Shown here piece by piece: positions 46,740 to 57,779 of a stretch of DNA of 64,000 nt. The translations under genes were made by a program, and so were the position numbers. Location: positions 62,001 to 126,000 of the forward strand of contig DYJL01000002.1 of the NCBI GenBank assembly GCA_020723105.1, written 5' to 3'. How positions within the stretch are numbered: position 1 is the first letter of the stretch; every line of letters starts with the position of its first letter. The notes beneath the pieces were generated by a model. That model was not told where the DNA came from. It searched no databases and saw only the letters and a list, made by a program, of their open reading frames with translations. This stretch comes from Nitrospira japonica. GTDB taxonomy: Bacteria; Nitrospirota; Thermodesulfovibrionia; UBA6902.

Positions 46740-47546
46740 TTACTTTGCAGGGACCAGCTTGATCTCATAAATATTGGGCCATAGTTTGCCCGTTACAAAT
46801 ATCCGGTCGTTTTTCGCATCATATGCGATACCGTTGAGAACTTTTTTTGTTTTGTCATCATCGTTGACAGGGAATAGGCCGTCCATATTTATCCATCCTG
46901 TTATGCGGCCTGTCTGCGGATTAATTCTTGCAATGCTGTTTGTTAACCATACATTTGCAAATATTTCGCCGTTGATATATTCCAGTTCATTAAGCATGGT
47001 TACAGGGGTGTTGCCGTCATACACTTCAATGCGCTTAGTCACTTTAAAATTTTCAGGGTTTAGAAAATACAGGTTTGCGGTCCCGTCACTCATTATCAAT
47101 TGTTTGCCGTCATGGGTGAGCCCCCATCCTTCGGTGGGATAGTGAAACGTCCGGAGCAGATTAAAACTGTTTTTATCATATACAAACCCGGTATTGGACC
47201 TCCAGGTCAACTGGATAATTTTATCCTTGTAGGCAGTAATCCCTTCACCAAAAAACTCCTGTGGCAATTCGTGAATCTTCAGGATATCCCCGGTTTCCAG
47301 TTTTATTATGCGCAGTGTAGATTGGCCGCTGAGGCCAGTGCCTTCGTACAGGAGGCCGTCTTCAAAAACCAGCCCCTGTATGAAAGCCTGGCTGTCATGG
47401 GGATAAGTATTGATGATTTTATATGTAAAGACGGGTGTTGATGAAGCAGCCACTGTCATAGATAATGAGAGAATTAATATAAACCATAATGAAAAAAAAG
47501 ATAGTTTGAATAAGTCTGGTTTTCTTCCGTGGCCGCAGGTTTTCAT
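46740..47546 (-). CDS. Glutaminyl-peptide cyclotransferase (bacterial beta-propeller type)
   Basis: A signal peptide precedes the propeller with NTYPHDSQAFIQGLVFEDG, FGEGITAY and LNELEYINGEIFANVW, the fingerprints of this family. It forms N-terminal pyroglutamate on exported proteins. The 268-residue size fits. Confidence 0.9.
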   Translation of the reverse strand: MKTCGHGRKPDLFKLSFFSLWFILILSLSMTVAASSTPVFTYKIINTYPHDSQAFIQGLVFEDGLLYEGTGLSGQSTLRIIKLETGDILKIHELPQEFFGEGITAYKDKIIQLTWRSNTGFVYDKNSFNLLRTFHYPTEGWGLTHDGKQLIMSDGTANLYFLNPENFKVTKRIEVYDGNTPVTMLNELEYINGEIFANVWLTNSIARINPQTGRITGWINMDGLFPVNDDDKTKKVLNGIAYDAKNDRIFVTGKLWPNIYEIKLVPAK

Positions 47547-47634
47547 GGTATTTGATAATAACTTGCCCTTGCCTTAAAATTAAAGCCTGTATTTTAATAA
47601 ACCTGGAAAAATTACTGAGGGCTGAATAAGCAAT

Positions 47635-48435
47635 ATGAATATGCCAGTGAAATGGAACAGGAGAGAATGGGCGAGGGTGTTACTGTATGTTCTTCTTATT
47701 TTCTTTACCATACCTGTTACCAGGGAAATTCAGGGACTTATTACTACTTCTGTGGGCCGGGAATTTTTTACTTATCTGGTTCTTTCTGTTGTTGCCTGCG
47801 GATTGACGGGACTCATTTATTTTTTTATTTTTAAATTAAAAGTTAAAGAAATTTCCCAGTATATATGGATAACAATATGCGCCGGGCTTTATATATCCTT
47901 AACAATTCAGTTAAGAAAAATTCCCGAAGAATCAATTCACCTGATTGAATACGGATTGCTTTCCTATTTTGTATTCAAGGCACTCAGTCACAGGGTTCAG
48001 GACTGGACTATTTATATCACAGGCAGTCTGGTTGTATCGCTCATAGGCATAACAGATGAAGTCATACAGTGGATGATACCTAAACGGTATTGGGACTTCA
48101 GAGATATCGGGATAAATTTATTTGCAGGCGTGGTCTTTCAACTCTTAATCTGGAAAGGGGTTAAACCCGATATCATCAGTAAACCCCTGAAGAAGATCTC
48201 TGTTAAAATACTCGTGGGAGTTTTAACTGTTGATTTGTTTTTATTCGGTCTTTGCCTTTCTAATACTCCGGATGCAGTAAAGCGTTACACGGCAATTGTT
48301 AAGAGTTTGTCCTGGCTGCAGGCTGAAGAACCGATGTCTGAATTCGGCTATGTAAAGACAGCGTGGGTATTGATATTCATTCTATTGTTTGCAGCATGGA
48401 CGCTTGCCGCAAGATGGATAAAAAAAGCTGAATAG
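47635..48435 (+). CDS. VanZ-like membrane protein
   Basis: About six membrane helices, with RKIPEESIHLIEYGLLSY and DEVIQWMIPKRYWDFRDIGIN, the conserved VanZ core. Function is not well established beyond glycopeptide tolerance in some relatives. No ligase or other van gene is nearby. Confidence 0.82.
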   Translation: MNMPVKWNRREWARVLLYVLLIFFTIPVTREIQGLITTSVGREFFTYLVLSVVACGLTGLIYFFIFKLKVKEISQYIWITICAGLYISLTIQLRKIPEESIHLIEYGLLSYFVFKALSHRVQDWTIYITGSLVVSLIGITDEVIQWMIPKRYWDFRDIGINLFAGVVFQLLIWKGVKPDIISKPLKKISVKILVGVLTVDLFLFGLCLSNTPDAVKRYTAIVKSLSWLQAEEPMSEFGYVKTAWVLIFILLFAAWTLAARWIKKAE

Positions 48436-48439
48436 TTCT

Positions 48440-48790
48440 TTATTCGTCTTCAACAGGAAGGTTAAATTGCAACCACTCGTCAATTCCGCCTTCATAAACT
48501 TTCACATTGGCAATATGGAGCAGCTTTAAGCCGAGTGCCACTTTTTTTGAGGCTATACAATCCCGGTGCTTGCAATATATGATGATTTCCTCATAGGGAA
48601 TTAATTCTTTTCTCCTGTCAATAACTTCCGGATACGGGATGGTCCGGGCCCCCTTGATTTTGAATTTGTTTCCATTATACATGCCTACTGTATCCACAAG
48701 CACGAAATTTGTTTTTCCGTTGATGCGCTGCAGGAGTTCCTCTTTATCAATGCAGTCAAAAGATAATGTAAGCTCTTTTTTATATGCCAT
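48440..48790 (-). CDS. Rhodanese-like sulfurtransferase domain protein
   Basis: The single 116-residue domain has YCKHRDC with the catalytic Cys in the loop after the strand, and VYEGGIDEWLQFNLPV at the end. It would transfer sulfur from a persulfide. It follows the cobalamin adenosyltransferase gene in the same direction. Confidence 0.88.
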   Translation of the reverse strand: MAYKKELTLSFDCIDKEELLQRINGKTNFVLVDTVGMYNGNKFKIKGARTIPYPEVIDRRKELIPYEEIIIYCKHRDCIASKKVALGLKLLHIANVKVYEGGIDEWLQFNLPVEDE

Positions 48791-48803
48791 AAGTCTTCTC
48801 CCT

Positions 48804-49331
48804 TTAAAATTCTATTCCTTTCCTTGCCTTGACGCCTCTGTTAAAGGGATGCTTGATCATCCGCATCTCGGTCACATAGTCAGCAGCCTCTATCAGTTCT
48901 TCGGGGGCGCCCCTGCCTGTAAAAATGAGTTCAAGTCTTTCAGGTTTTGCGTCTATGATTTTCATGGCATTTTTTATTGTGGCATACCCGCAGTTGAGAA
49001 CAGTATTGAATTCATCGAGGATGACTACATCGTATGCATTGCTTTTTATTTCCTTTATGGTAAAAGCTGTGGCTCGTTTGATGGAATCTTTAAGTTTCTG
49101 TAAATTGACATCAGGATCAAAGAGCGGCGTGGTTTGATCTTTAAATTTTATGACTGTTATTCCGGTTTTTTCTGCTGTGACACTTTCGCCTGAATTTTTG
49201 GTCCTGCTTTTGAGAAATTGAAGTATCAGGACTTTTTTGCCATGCCCTGCAGCCCTTTTTGCAAGTCCGAAGGCCGCAGTGGTCTTGCCTTTGCCTTCAC
49301 CGGTGTAGACGTGTATTAATCCTTTTGGCAT
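48804..49331 (-). CDS. cobO: Cob(I)alamin adenosyltransferase (CobA/BtuR type)
   Basis: The chosen start MPKGLIHVYTGEGKGKTTA puts the P-loop near residue 10, as in the family; the frame opens further upstream at TTG 49385. Motifs include DVVILDEFN and LIFTGRGAPEELIEAAD. It attaches the adenosyl group to B12, a cofactor for some radical reactions. No cobalamin riboswitch was seen. Confidence 0.93.
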   Translation of the reverse strand: MPKGLIHVYTGEGKGKTTAAFGLAKRAAGHGKKVLILQFLKSRTKNSGESVTAEKTGITVIKFKDQTTPLFDPDVNLQKLKDSIKRATAFTIKEIKSNAYDVVILDEFNTVLNCGYATIKNAMKIIDAKPERLELIFTGRGAPEELIEAADYVTEMRMIKHPFNRGVKARKGIEF

Positions 49332-49388
49332 TCGATAGAGTAAAGATTTAAGGCGAGGGATTACCTCCCCCTCACCAACTAACAACTA

Positions 49389-49433
49389 ATTCACTAACTC
49401 ACTAACTCACTAATCACTAATTCACTATTCACT
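49389..49433. repeat. Short tandem repeat of TCACTAA(C)
   Basis: About six imperfect 7-8-bp units (CACTAACT, CACTAATC, CACTAATT, CACTATTC) lie between the adenosyltransferase gene and tRNA-Gly. This is a simple-sequence tract, too short for CRISPR. Confidence 0.7.
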
Positions 49434-49441
49434 GTCTCTTC

Positions 49442-49516
49442 TGGAGCGGGCGACGGGATTCGAACCCGCGACTTTCAGCTTGGGAAGCTAACACTCTACC
49501 ACTGAGTTACGCCCGC
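49442..49516 (-). tRNA. tRNA-Gly (anticodon CCC)
   Basis: The acceptor GCGGGCG pairs with CGCCCGC, with encoded CCA. The anticodon loop TTCCCAA gives CCC and the T-loop TTCGAAT is canonical. Confidence 0.94.
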
Positions 49517-49622
49517 ATTAATTAATGGAAATATTGTATATTGCAGATAATGTTTAATGCAACAAGCCGGACATTTACCATGCTTTCTCATTTTGATATT
49601 TATTTGATATATAATAATAGCG

Positions 49623-52295
49623 ATGTTTAAAATTTTATCAAAGATAATAGGCACAAAAAATGAGCGCGAGATCAAACGGCTGTGGGCTGTTGTAGAGCAA
49701 ATAAATTCTCTTGAACCTTCCATAAGCCCTCTGAGTGACACTGAACTGAAGGCTAAAACCGATGAATTCCGCAAGAGGATTGAAGACAGTGAGAGCCTGG
49801 ATGACATCCTGCCGGAGGCTTTTGCAGTTGTCAGGGAAACCTCGCGCAGGATTCTTAATATGCGGCATTTTGATGTGCAGCTTGTTGGAGGTCTTGCGCT
49901 GCATGAAGGAAAGATAGCAGAAATGAAGACCGGTGAGGGCAAGACTCTTGTTGCAACCCTGCCGGTTTATCTGAATGCACTTGACGGCAAAGGCGTCCAT
50001 ATTGTCACGGTCAATGACTATCTCGCAAAAAGAGATGCCCAGTGGATGGGGCCTTTATATCATTTTTTAGGATTGTCAGTCGGCATTATTCAGCATGAGA
50101 GCTCTTTCTTCTATGACCCTTCCTATCATTCTGAAGACAGCAGTCTCCAGCATTTGAGGCCCCTTGACAGAAAAGAAGCCTACCGGGCTGATATCACATA
50201 CGGTACCAATAACGAATTCGGCTTTGACTACCTTAGAGACAACATGCGATATCACATAGATGATTATGTGCAGAGAGAGCTGAACTATGCGATCGTTGAT
50301 GAGGTGGACAGCATATTGATTGATGAGGCCAGGACCCCGCTTATCATATCCGGCCCATCTGAGGAGTCAACAGATAAATATTATGTTATTAACAAGATAG
50401 TCCCAAAGCTTAATAAAGATACTGACTATACTGTAGATGAGAAGGCACGCAGCGTTATGCTCACCGAGGAAGGAAATGTAAAAGTTGAGAAACTGCTTGG
50501 AGCCGGCAATCTCTATGACCCTTCCAATATCGAGCTTGTTCACCATGTCAATCAGGCGCTGAAGGCGCATGTGCTTTTCAGGCTTGATGTGGACTATATA
50601 ATCAAGGACAACGAGGTGATTATTGTTGATGAATTCACAGGGCGTCTAATGCCTGGCAGGCGGTGGTCTGATGGACTGCATCAGGCTGTTGAGGCCAAAG
50701 AGAACGTCAAGATAGCCAGTGAGAATCAGACCCTTGCTACCATCACCTTCCAGAATTATTTCAGGATGTATAACAAGCTTGCCGGAATGACAGGCACTGC
50801 TGAAACAGAGGCCGAGGAGTTTGCAAAGATATATAACCTTGATGTCCTGGTAATCCCGACAAACAAGGCGATGATCAGAGCGGACCATTCAGATGTCGTT
50901 TATAAAACTGTGACAGCCAAATTCAATGCGGTCATAAATGAAATTGAGGATTGCCATAAAAGAGGACAGCCTGTTCTGGTAGGCACCATATCAATAGAAA
51001 AATCAGAACTGCTCAGCACCATACTGAAAAAGAAAAAGATCCCGCATTCTGTCCTGAATGCAAAATACCATGAAAAAGAGGCGGAGATTGTTGCGCAGGC
51101 AGGCCGGAGCGGAACTGTGACCATTGCTACAAATATGGCCGGCCGGGGTACGGATATAGTGCTTGGAGGAAATCCGGAAGGCCTTGCAAAGGACCTGCTC
51201 CGGGATAAGAAGGATTATACAGAAGAGGATTTTAAAAAGACCCTTGAGAAAGCCAAAGAATTGTGCGCACAGGACAGGGAAACAGTCATTGCTGCCGGCG
51301 GACTGCATATCCTGGGCACTGAAAGACATGAGGCCCGAAGGATAGACAACCAGTTGAGAGGGCGTTCCGGCCGTCAGGGAGATGCTGGTTCATCCAGGTT
51401 TTATCTTTCTCTTGAGGATGACCTCATGAGGATATTCGGCTCGGATAAAATTTCAGGGCTTATGGACAAACTGGGCATGGATGACACACAACCTATCGAA
51501 CACAAATGGATAACAAAGGCGATAGAGACTTCACAGAAGAGGGTTGAAGCCCATAACTTTGACATCAGAAAACACCTGCTGGAATATGATGATGTAAACA
51601 ATAAACAGAGGACGGAGATTTATTCCTTCAGGCGCGAAATACTTTCGGATGATAATCATAAGGACAAGATACTTGAAATGGCTGAAAACGTCCTTGACGA
51701 TATTATTTCTGTTTACTGTCCGGAGAACCAGCATCCTGAGGAATGGAATATAAAAGGACTGCGTGATGCGCTTTACGGACAATTTTCAATATATCCTGAC
51801 ATACAGGCGAAACGTATTGAAGAATTGCGCAATGAACTCCTGGAGGCCCTTAAACAGGCGTATGAGAAAAAAGAACAGGAACTCGGCTCAGATACGCTCA
51901 GATATCTTGAAAAGATGATACTGCTTCAGGTCCTTGATGCTCAATGGAAGGACCACCTTCTCAGCATGGACCACCTGAAAGAAGGCGTGGGACTTCGTGG
52001 CTACGGACAGAGGGACCCTCTGGTGGAATATAAAAAAGAGGCTTTTGATATATTCGCTGATTTAAGCAGCCGGGTAGCTGCAGAGGTGGTTGCCAGATTG
52101 ATGAAGATACAGGTTGCCAGAGAAGAAAAAATAGAGAAGAGATTGATTGCCAGGCCCGCAAGGCTGAATTACGGAAGGGGTGGGGAAGATGCTAAACCGC
52201 AGACTGTTATAAAGGACCGAAAGATCGGCAGAAACGACCCCTGCATTTGCGGAAGCGGCAAGAAATATAAAAAGTGCTGTGGGGTCCATGCATAA
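49623..52295 (+). CDS. secA: Preprotein translocase ATPase SecA
   Basis: The 890-residue protein has Walker [12 protein letters not shown], Walker [34 protein letters not shown] and the C-terminal zinc site [13 protein letters not shown]. SecA drives export through SecYEG, for instance of the protease at 19049. The length is typical. Confidence 0.98.
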   Translation: MFKILSKIIGTKNEREIKRLWAVVEQINSLEPSISPLSDTELKAKTDEFRKRIEDSESLDDILPEAFAVVRETSRRILNMRHFDVQLVGGLALHEGKIAEMKTGEGKTLVATLPVYLNALDGKGVHIVTVNDYLAKRDAQWMGPLYHFLGLSVGIIQHESSFFYDPSYHSEDSSLQHLRPLDRKEAYRADITYGTNNEFGFDYLRDNMRYHIDDYVQRELNYAIVDEVDSILIDEARTPLIISGPSEESTDKYYVINKIVPKLNKDTDYTVDEKARSVMLTEEGNVKVEKLLGAGNLYDPSNIELVHHVNQALKAHVLFRLDVDYIIKDNEVIIVDEFTGRLMPGRRWSDGLHQAVEAKENVKIASENQTLATITFQNYFRMYNKLAGMTGTAETEAEEFAKIYNLDVLVIPTNKAMIRADHSDVVYKTVTAKFNAVINEIEDCHKRGQPVLVGTISIEKSELLSTILKKKKIPHSVLNAKYHEKEAEIVAQAGRSGTVTIATNMAGRGTDIVLGGNPEGLAKDLLRDKKDYTEEDFKKTLEKAKELCAQDRETVIAAGGLHILGTERHEARRIDNQLRGRSGRQGDAGSSRFYLSLEDDLMRIFGSDKISGLMDKLGMDDTQPIEHKWITKAIETSQKRVEAHNFDIRKHLLEYDDVNNKQRTEIYSFRREILSDDNHKDKILEMAENVLDDIISVYCPENQHPEEWNIKGLRDALYGQFSIYPDIQAKRIEELRNELLEALKQAYEKKEQELGSDTLRYLEKMILLQVLDAQWKDHLLSMDHLKEGVGLRGYGQRDPLVEYKKEAFDIFADLSSRVAAEVVARLMKIQVAREEKIEKRLIARPARLNYGRGGEDAKPQTVIKDRKIGRNDPCICGSGKKYKKCCGVHA

Positions 52296-53286
52296 GAATT
52301 TCATAGATTTTTTTAATGAAATTACAAATATCCTTACCACTGCGTCTGATCTGAACAAAAGTCTGAATTCCATCCTGAAGAAAACAAAGACTATAACCAG
52401 CGCAGAGGCCTGGTCCCTCCTTATTGTCAATGATCTCTTTTTCAAAACCATATCGTTAAAGGCTTCGATGAATATAAGGAAGTTCAGATTTAAGGCAGAC
52501 AGAGGTATCACGGGCTGGGTACTGGAAAAAGGACTCCCGCTTATTATTCAGGATGTGTCCGAAGATGTGCGTTTTGACAGACAGGCGGACGGATTTCAAA
52601 AGTTAAAAATCAAATCATTAATATATGTCCCTCTGAAAGTTCAGGGCAGATTGGTTGGTATTTTAAGGCTGATTAATAAAAGGCAGGGGACTTTCTTTAC
52701 AGATGAGGATCTGAAATTGCTTATGAATATTTCTAACTGTATTGCTATTACTTTAGAGCAGGCCTCCTTGAACAGGAAGATAGAAGAAATTTCAATAACT
52801 GATGACCTTACCGGTCTTTACAATATTCGTTATCTTAATCAGTCCATGGCCTTTGAAATAGAGAGGTCGCTGCGCTATGGCTCTTTATTCTCGCTGATAT
52901 TCATGGACATTGATGATTTGAAAAAAGTAAACGAAAAGTTCGGACATCTTACAGGAAGCAAAGTGCTCGTGGAAACAGCCCGTCTTTTGCAGGATAATTT
53001 GAGAAAGGTTGATATAACTATAAGATATGGCGGCGATGAGTTTGTGATAATTTTGCCTCAGACAACCAAGGAAGCCGGTTTTCTGGTTGCAGAGAGGTTG
53101 AGGAAGGTTGTTGAGAAGAATATATTTCTGAAAAAAGAAGACGGCCATATCAGAATAACAGCAAGTTTCGGGGTCGCATCTTTTCCTGATCATGCCAAAA
53201 ACAAGGAAGAACTGCTGAAGATTGCGGATAAAGCCATGTACCGCGGCAAGCTTTCAACAAAGAATGTCGTATTTGCAGCGAAGTGA
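52288..53286 (+). CDS. GAF-GGDEF diguanylate cyclase
   Basis: A GAF domain (about 20-165) is followed by GGDEF with [12 protein letters not shown], intact, and an RxxD inhibitory site (RKVD) five residues before it. It should make c-di-GMP with product feedback. ATG 52288 overlaps the end of secA by 8 bp; a GTG three codons earlier is also possible. Confidence 0.92.
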   Translation: MHKNFIDFFNEITNILTTASDLNKSLNSILKKTKTITSAEAWSLLIVNDLFFKTISLKASMNIRKFRFKADRGITGWVLEKGLPLIIQDVSEDVRFDRQADGFQKLKIKSLIYVPLKVQGRLVGILRLINKRQGTFFTDEDLKLLMNISNCIAITLEQASLNRKIEEISITDDLTGLYNIRYLNQSMAFEIERSLRYGSLFSLIFMDIDDLKKVNEKFGHLTGSKVLVETARLLQDNLRKVDITIRYGGDEFVIILPQTTKEAGFLVAERLRKVVEKNIFLKKEDGHIRITASFGVASFPDHAKNKEELLKIADKAMYRGKLSTKNVVFAAK

Positions 53287-53316
53287 AATTTTTAATTATC
53301 TCTGAGAAGTTATTTA

Positions 53317-54933
53317 ATGTTTAACTTTTTAAACAATACATACCGCCAGATTCTTGATAACATGACAGAGGGGGTGTATTTTGTTGATCTGAATCAGAAC
53401 ATACAGTACTGCAACAGGGCTGCCGGGGTATTGACCGGCATTGACGCAGATGAAATCCTCGGGACCTCCTTCCAGAACAGTCACATTCAATATGAAGACG
53501 AGAGGGGAAATCCTTTACAGCCTTTTGAATATCCTGTAGCGCTTTGCTTTCAGGAGAAAAAGAAGATCAGAAAGATGTTTTTTCTGAAAGCAAAAGACAA
53601 TAAAAAGATTCGTGTTGAAGAAAGTGTTTCTCCGCTTTTTGTCAGAGGCCAATTCAAAGGGGTAATTGCTGCAATTAAAGATATTTCATGGTGTATAGAG
53701 ATAATAGAATCCCGGTTGAAATCCGAGAGGAAAGAGAGATTAATACCTATTTGCGGCTGGTGCAAGAATATAAGAAGTGATGAAAACTATTGGGAACAGC
53801 TTGAGACCTATCTCACGAATGAAGGCTTTGGCATCTTTACTCACGGCATGTGCCCTTCCTGCGCAGAGAAAATTTTTGAGAAAAAAGTATATCTGGAGAG
53901 CTATCAGCAGATATGTAAATCAATCAGCGCCAGCATTTCTCTTGATGAGGTCTTGCAGCTCATTGTAACCAATGTTGTCAAGGTCATGAATGTAAAGGCC
54001 AGCCTGCTTCGCCTCCTCAATAAAGATACCAAACAGCTTGAGCTGGCTGCATATTACGGGCTCAGTGAAAAATACGCCAATAAAGGGCCTGTAGCCTACG
54101 ATGCGAGTATTGACGATGCACTGGCAGGAAAACCCGTGTCAGTATACGATATAACGGAACATAAGGATTCAAAATATTACCGGGAAGCTCAGGAGGAAGG
54201 GATAAGGAGCATTCTTTCTATTCCGCTGCGCTTCGAGAAGGAAGTGATAGGGGTGCTCAGAATGTATACTACAGAACCCGTCAAGTATACTGATGAAGAC
54301 TTTAAATTCATAACTGCAATAGCGGAACAGGCTGCGACCACGATAGTTAATGCCCGGCGTTTTGAAGGGGCCGTATCAAGGGAGAAGGAATATCTCAATG
54401 TGTTTCAGGAAGTCACAAAAACAGTGAGCTCCACTCTGCATGTCAGAGAGGTGCTGGATATGATTGTCAGGAAAATTCCGGAGGTTATGAAGTTGAAAGC
54501 TGCCACCATCCGCCTCCTTGATCACACCGGCAAAAAACTTATGCTTGTGGCTTCTTACGGTTTGAGCGAGAAGTATCTGAACCGGGGGCCTGTTGATACG
54601 GAGGAGAATGTTATAGAAGCGCTTAACGAAAAACCTGTTGCCATTTATGATGTCACAACTGACAATAAAATCAAGTACCAGAAAGAGGCAGCGGAAGAGG
54701 GGATTAAGAGCATACTGACCCTGCCGATTAAGGCCAGGGGGAAGGTGCTTGGGATATTACGCCTTCTCACAGGCGAGCCCCGGATGTTTGCGAACCAGGA
54801 AATTGATTTCTCAGCGTCGCTGGCTGAGCAGTGCGGGATAGCCATTGAGAACGCCACAATGTATGAAAAGACGAAGAAGGATTACGACGATATGATGCAG
54901 TTTGTTGACGGCTCTTTTTTTGAGAAAGAATAG
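53317..54933 (+). CDS. PAS - Cys-rich insert - GAF - GAF signalling protein without output domain
   Basis: A PAS domain (1-135) leads to a short Cys-containing motif (PICGWCKNIRSDENYWEQLE ... CPSC) typical of some PAS histidine kinases, then two tandem GAF domains (about 205-350 and 375-525) that share long stretches with each other. No kinase, GGDEF or DNA-binding part follows. It probably works with the diguanylate cyclase just upstream. Confidence 0.82.
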   Translation: MFNFLNNTYRQILDNMTEGVYFVDLNQNIQYCNRAAGVLTGIDADEILGTSFQNSHIQYEDERGNPLQPFEYPVALCFQEKKKIRKMFFLKAKDNKKIRVEESVSPLFVRGQFKGVIAAIKDISWCIEIIESRLKSERKERLIPICGWCKNIRSDENYWEQLETYLTNEGFGIFTHGMCPSCAEKIFEKKVYLESYQQICKSISASISLDEVLQLIVTNVVKVMNVKASLLRLLNKDTKQLELAAYYGLSEKYANKGPVAYDASIDDALAGKPVSVYDITEHKDSKYYREAQEEGIRSILSIPLRFEKEVIGVLRMYTTEPVKYTDEDFKFITAIAEQAATTIVNARRFEGAVSREKEYLNVFQEVTKTVSSTLHVREVLDMIVRKIPEVMKLKAATIRLLDHTGKKLMLVASYGLSEKYLNRGPVDTEENVIEALNEKPVAIYDVTTDNKIKYQKEAAEEGIKSILTLPIKARGKVLGILRLLTGEPRMFANQEIDFSASLAEQCGIAIENATMYEKTKKDYDDMMQFVDGSFFEKE

Positions 54934-54943
54934 AATCAGTATC

Positions 54944-56497
54944 TTACCGCAAACTCTCCAGGGTTCTTATCAGCGCTTCAGCTTTTTTCAGCGTTTCGTA
55001 ATATTCCCTTTCCGGGTCTGAATCAGCTACAATTCCGGCGCCGGCCTGAACATAGGCGGTGTTGTCTTTGATTACAAAGGTCCTGATGATGATGTTTAAA
55101 TCCATATCGCCTGTAAAACTTATATAACCGATGGAACCTGTATAAGGCCCCCGTGTGACAGGCTCAAGCTCGTCAATTATTTCCATGCACCGCACTTTGG
55201 GAACTCCTGTAATGGTGCCGCCCGGAAAAGTGGCCCGTATGGCATCGAAACAGTCCCGGCCTTTTGCAAGGATGCCTTTGATATTCGATACAATATGGAT
55301 GACGTGGGAGTAATCTTCTGTAATCATAAACTCATCCACCTCTACAGTACTGTATTCAGAGATCTTGCCCAGGTCGTTTCTCTCAAGATCAATCAGCATG
55401 AGATGCTCCGCCCTTTCTTTTTCATTCAGCAGAAGATCGTTTCTCATCTTTAGATCACTTTCAGCATCTTTCCCTCTCGGCCTGGTACCTGCTATCGGGC
55501 GTGTTTCAACTGTACGTCCTGAGACTCTCACAAGTCTTTCAGGCGAAGAGCTTGCAATGCAGTAATTCCCAAAATTTAAATAACAGGCAAAAGGAGAAGG
55601 ATTAATCCTGCTCAGGGTTTGATAAATCTGCCACGGTTCAACAGCGCCAATATGGGCTGATACCCTCTGTGAAAGATTTGCCTGAAAAATATCTCCTGCA
55701 CGGATATATTCTTTTGCTTTTCTTACGATATCCATATAAGCCTCTTTACCCATTTCGTGCCGGATATGGATAGGGGTATTAGTACAGGTCCTGTCATTGA
55801 GAGCCGAAGGAGAAGCAATCTCTAAGAAATGGGATTGCTTCGTCGCTTTACTCCTCGCAATGACATTTTCATGAATCGCAAGAATCCTCTCACATGCTTT
55901 CTCATAAGCATTTTCCCACTCGGCAAGGGTGGCTTTAAAACCCACCCCTGCTCCCGCATCCCTGACCGGACATGATATCAGGAAGGTTTTCTGAAATTTA
56001 TGGTCCACAGCTATTACGGTGTCCACAAATATAAAATGTGCATCTGGTATATCGAGATCGTCAACTGCATTTCCGGGAATATTCTCAAAGTAGTGGACAA
56101 AATCATAACTGATAAGTCCCACAGCGCCGCCGACAAAAGGAGGGAGGTCTTCCGATAATTCTACCCTGTACGCTGAAAGTATTTCTTTTAATATTTTGAG
56201 AGGAGCTATTGAAGACTGAAAAGAGAGACCCCTGAACCCTGGCCCCTTTCTCCTGTCTCCCACCTCAATAACACCATTCTTTACCTTGAAAATAAGGAAC
56301 GGTTCAGTGCCGATGAATGAATAGCGGGCGATCTTCTCCGGCCCCTTTATGCTTTCAAGGATAAAACTATATGGGGAGGCTATGCATTCAAAGATTTGCT
56401 GGGGAGGCATGAAGGGAAGTTCTGCATAAACAGGGGAAATCTTGCCCGCCTTGGCGCTTTCGATAAATCTGGTTTTTGGGGGCAGCGTGCGGATCAC
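54944..56497 (-). CDS. trpE: Anthranilate synthase component I / chorismate-binding protein
   Basis: The chorismate-binding domain has AGDIFQANLSQR, TRPIAGTRPRG and FPGGTITGVPKVRCMEIIDE. Residues about 210-235 contain ARSKATKQSH, a well-known translated interspersed repeat, inserted in frame between N- and C-domains. The start is GTG 56497. It may serve as TrpE or PabB; no trpG is seen here. Confidence 0.88.
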   Translation of the reverse strand: MIRTLPPKTRFIESAKAGKISPVYAELPFMPPQQIFECIASPYSFILESIKGPEKIARYSFIGTEPFLIFKVKNGVIEVGDRRKGPGFRGLSFQSSIAPLKILKEILSAYRVELSEDLPPFVGGAVGLISYDFVHYFENIPGNAVDDLDIPDAHFIFVDTVIAVDHKFQKTFLISCPVRDAGAGVGFKATLAEWENAYEKACERILAIHENVIARSKATKQSHFLEIASPSALNDRTCTNTPIHIRHEMGKEAYMDIVRKAKEYIRAGDIFQANLSQRVSAHIGAVEPWQIYQTLSRINPSPFACYLNFGNYCIASSSPERLVRVSGRTVETRPIAGTRPRGKDAESDLKMRNDLLLNEKERAEHLMLIDLERNDLGKISEYSTVEVDEFMITEDYSHVIHIVSNIKGILAKGRDCFDAIRATFPGGTITGVPKVRCMEIIDELEPVTRGPYTGSIGYISFTGDMDLNIIIRTFVIKDNTAYVQAGAGIVADSDPEREYYETLKKAEALIRTLESLR

Positions 56498-56504
56498 CGG
56501 TTCA

Positions 56505-57224
56505 TTAAAACCCAGCTATTTCGTCTTCAATACGCTTCAACGCACTGACCGGGTTTGGCTGTGATAAGATGGCCCTTCCAATAACGAGGTAATCGGCGCC
56601 TCTGCGCAGAGCTTCATTAGGCGTTAACATCCTTTTCTGATCATCTGCTGCAGCCCATGAGGGTCTGATGCCGGGAGTTACAATCAGAAATCCTTTCCCA
56701 AAGTGGGAACGGATACTCTCTGCATCTTCAGGCGAGGCCACTACGCCATCCAGTCCGGCCCTCTGCGCAAGTCCCGCAAGATGTCTGACCTGAGCGCTTA
56801 TGCGTAACCCTATGCCGAGTTCATCCTGCAATGCAGCCTGATCAAGGCTGGTCAATATTGTTACGCCAATGAGTTTGGGCCTGTCAATGTTTTCATCAAG
56901 AGAAACGTTTCTCAGCGCCTCTGCGGCCTGTTGCATCATTTCAAGGCCTCCGAGGGTATGAACATTCAACATGAATACCCCCAGTTTTGCAGCGGCTGCT
57001 GCGGATTTTGCAACGGTATTCGGGATATCGTGGAACTTAAGGTCCAGAAAAACTTTTTTACCCATTGAATTGATCTGTTCAACTATCCTGGGACCGGCTG
57101 AAGTGAAGAGTTCAGAGCCGACCTTGAATATCTCAATATGTTCTTCAAATTTATATGCGATTCTTACGGCTTCGTCGTAGTCAGATACATCAAGGGCCAG
57201 AATTATGCGGTCTTTAGGTTTCAT
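56505..57224 (-). CDS. pyrF: Orotidine 5'-phosphate decarboxylase
   Basis: The 239-residue barrel shows ILALDVSDYDEA, FLDLKFHDIPNTVAKS (the DxKxxD catalytic motif) and VTPGIRP. It makes UMP. It sits tightly between trpE and dcd. Confidence 0.96.
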   Translation of the reverse strand: MKPKDRIILALDVSDYDEAVRIAYKFEEHIEIFKVGSELFTSAGPRIVEQINSMGKKVFLDLKFHDIPNTVAKSAAAAAKLGVFMLNVHTLGGLEMMQQAAEALRNVSLDENIDRPKLIGVTILTSLDQAALQDELGIGLRISAQVRHLAGLAQRAGLDGVVASPEDAESIRSHFGKGFLIVTPGIRPSWAAADDQKRMLTPNEALRRGADYLVIGRAILSQPNPVSALKRIEDEIAGF

Positions 57225-57230
57225 ACTTAT

Positions 57231-57779
57231 TTAAATTTTTGCAAGCGTTATCCCTTTCTGTGCCTGGTACTTTCCTGATTTGTCAGCATAGGATCTTTCG
57301 CATCTTTCATCAGCGCCGAGGAATATTAACTGTGCAATCCCTTCATTTGCATATACTTTTACAGGCAAAGGTGTTGTGTTGGATATTTCTATTGTCACAT
57401 GTCCTTCCCATTCAGGTTCAAGAGGAGTTACATTGACAATAATTCCGCATCTTGCGTACGTGGACTTTCCAAGGCAGATGACGATAGTCTCCCTCGGGAT
57501 TTTGAAATATTCCACTGAAGTAGCGAGTGCGAAAGAATTTGGCGGTACTATGCAGACCGCTCCCCGAAAATCTATAAAACTCTGAGGATCAAATTTCTTG
57601 GGATCAATCAGGGTTGTATTTATATTGGTAAAGATCTTGAACTCGTCAGTTATCCTCATATCATAACCGTATGAGCTTACTCCATATGAGATAACGCCCT
57701 TCCTCACCTGCTTTTCCGAGTATGGCGATATCATCCCTTTTCTTGCCATCTTCTTTATCCATCTGTCGTTTTTTACCAT
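57231..57779 (-). CDS. dcd: dCTP deaminase
   Basis: The 182-residue protein has [32 protein letters not shown] with the catalytic Glu, and TLEISN-like [13 protein letters not shown]. It converts dCTP to dUTP for dTMP synthesis. It starts the minus-strand dcd-pyrF-trpE cluster. Confidence 0.95.
   Translation of the reverse strand: MVKNDRWIKKMARKGMISPYSEKQVRKGVISYGVSSYGYDMRITDEFKIFTNINTTLIDPKKFDPQSFIDFRGAVCIVPPNSFALATSVEYFKIPRETIVICLGKSTYARCGIIVNVTPLEPEWEGHVTIEISNTTPLPVKVYANEGIAQLIFLGADERCERSYADKSGKYQAQKGITLAKI

Noticed and set aside
49389-49433. Possible CRISPR array
   Set aside because: The units are only 7-8 bp with no spacers; it is a simple tandem repeat.
48804-49500. Cobalamin riboswitch before the adenosyltransferase
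   Set aside because: No B12-box-like sequence or suitable leader was seen; a tRNA lies too close.
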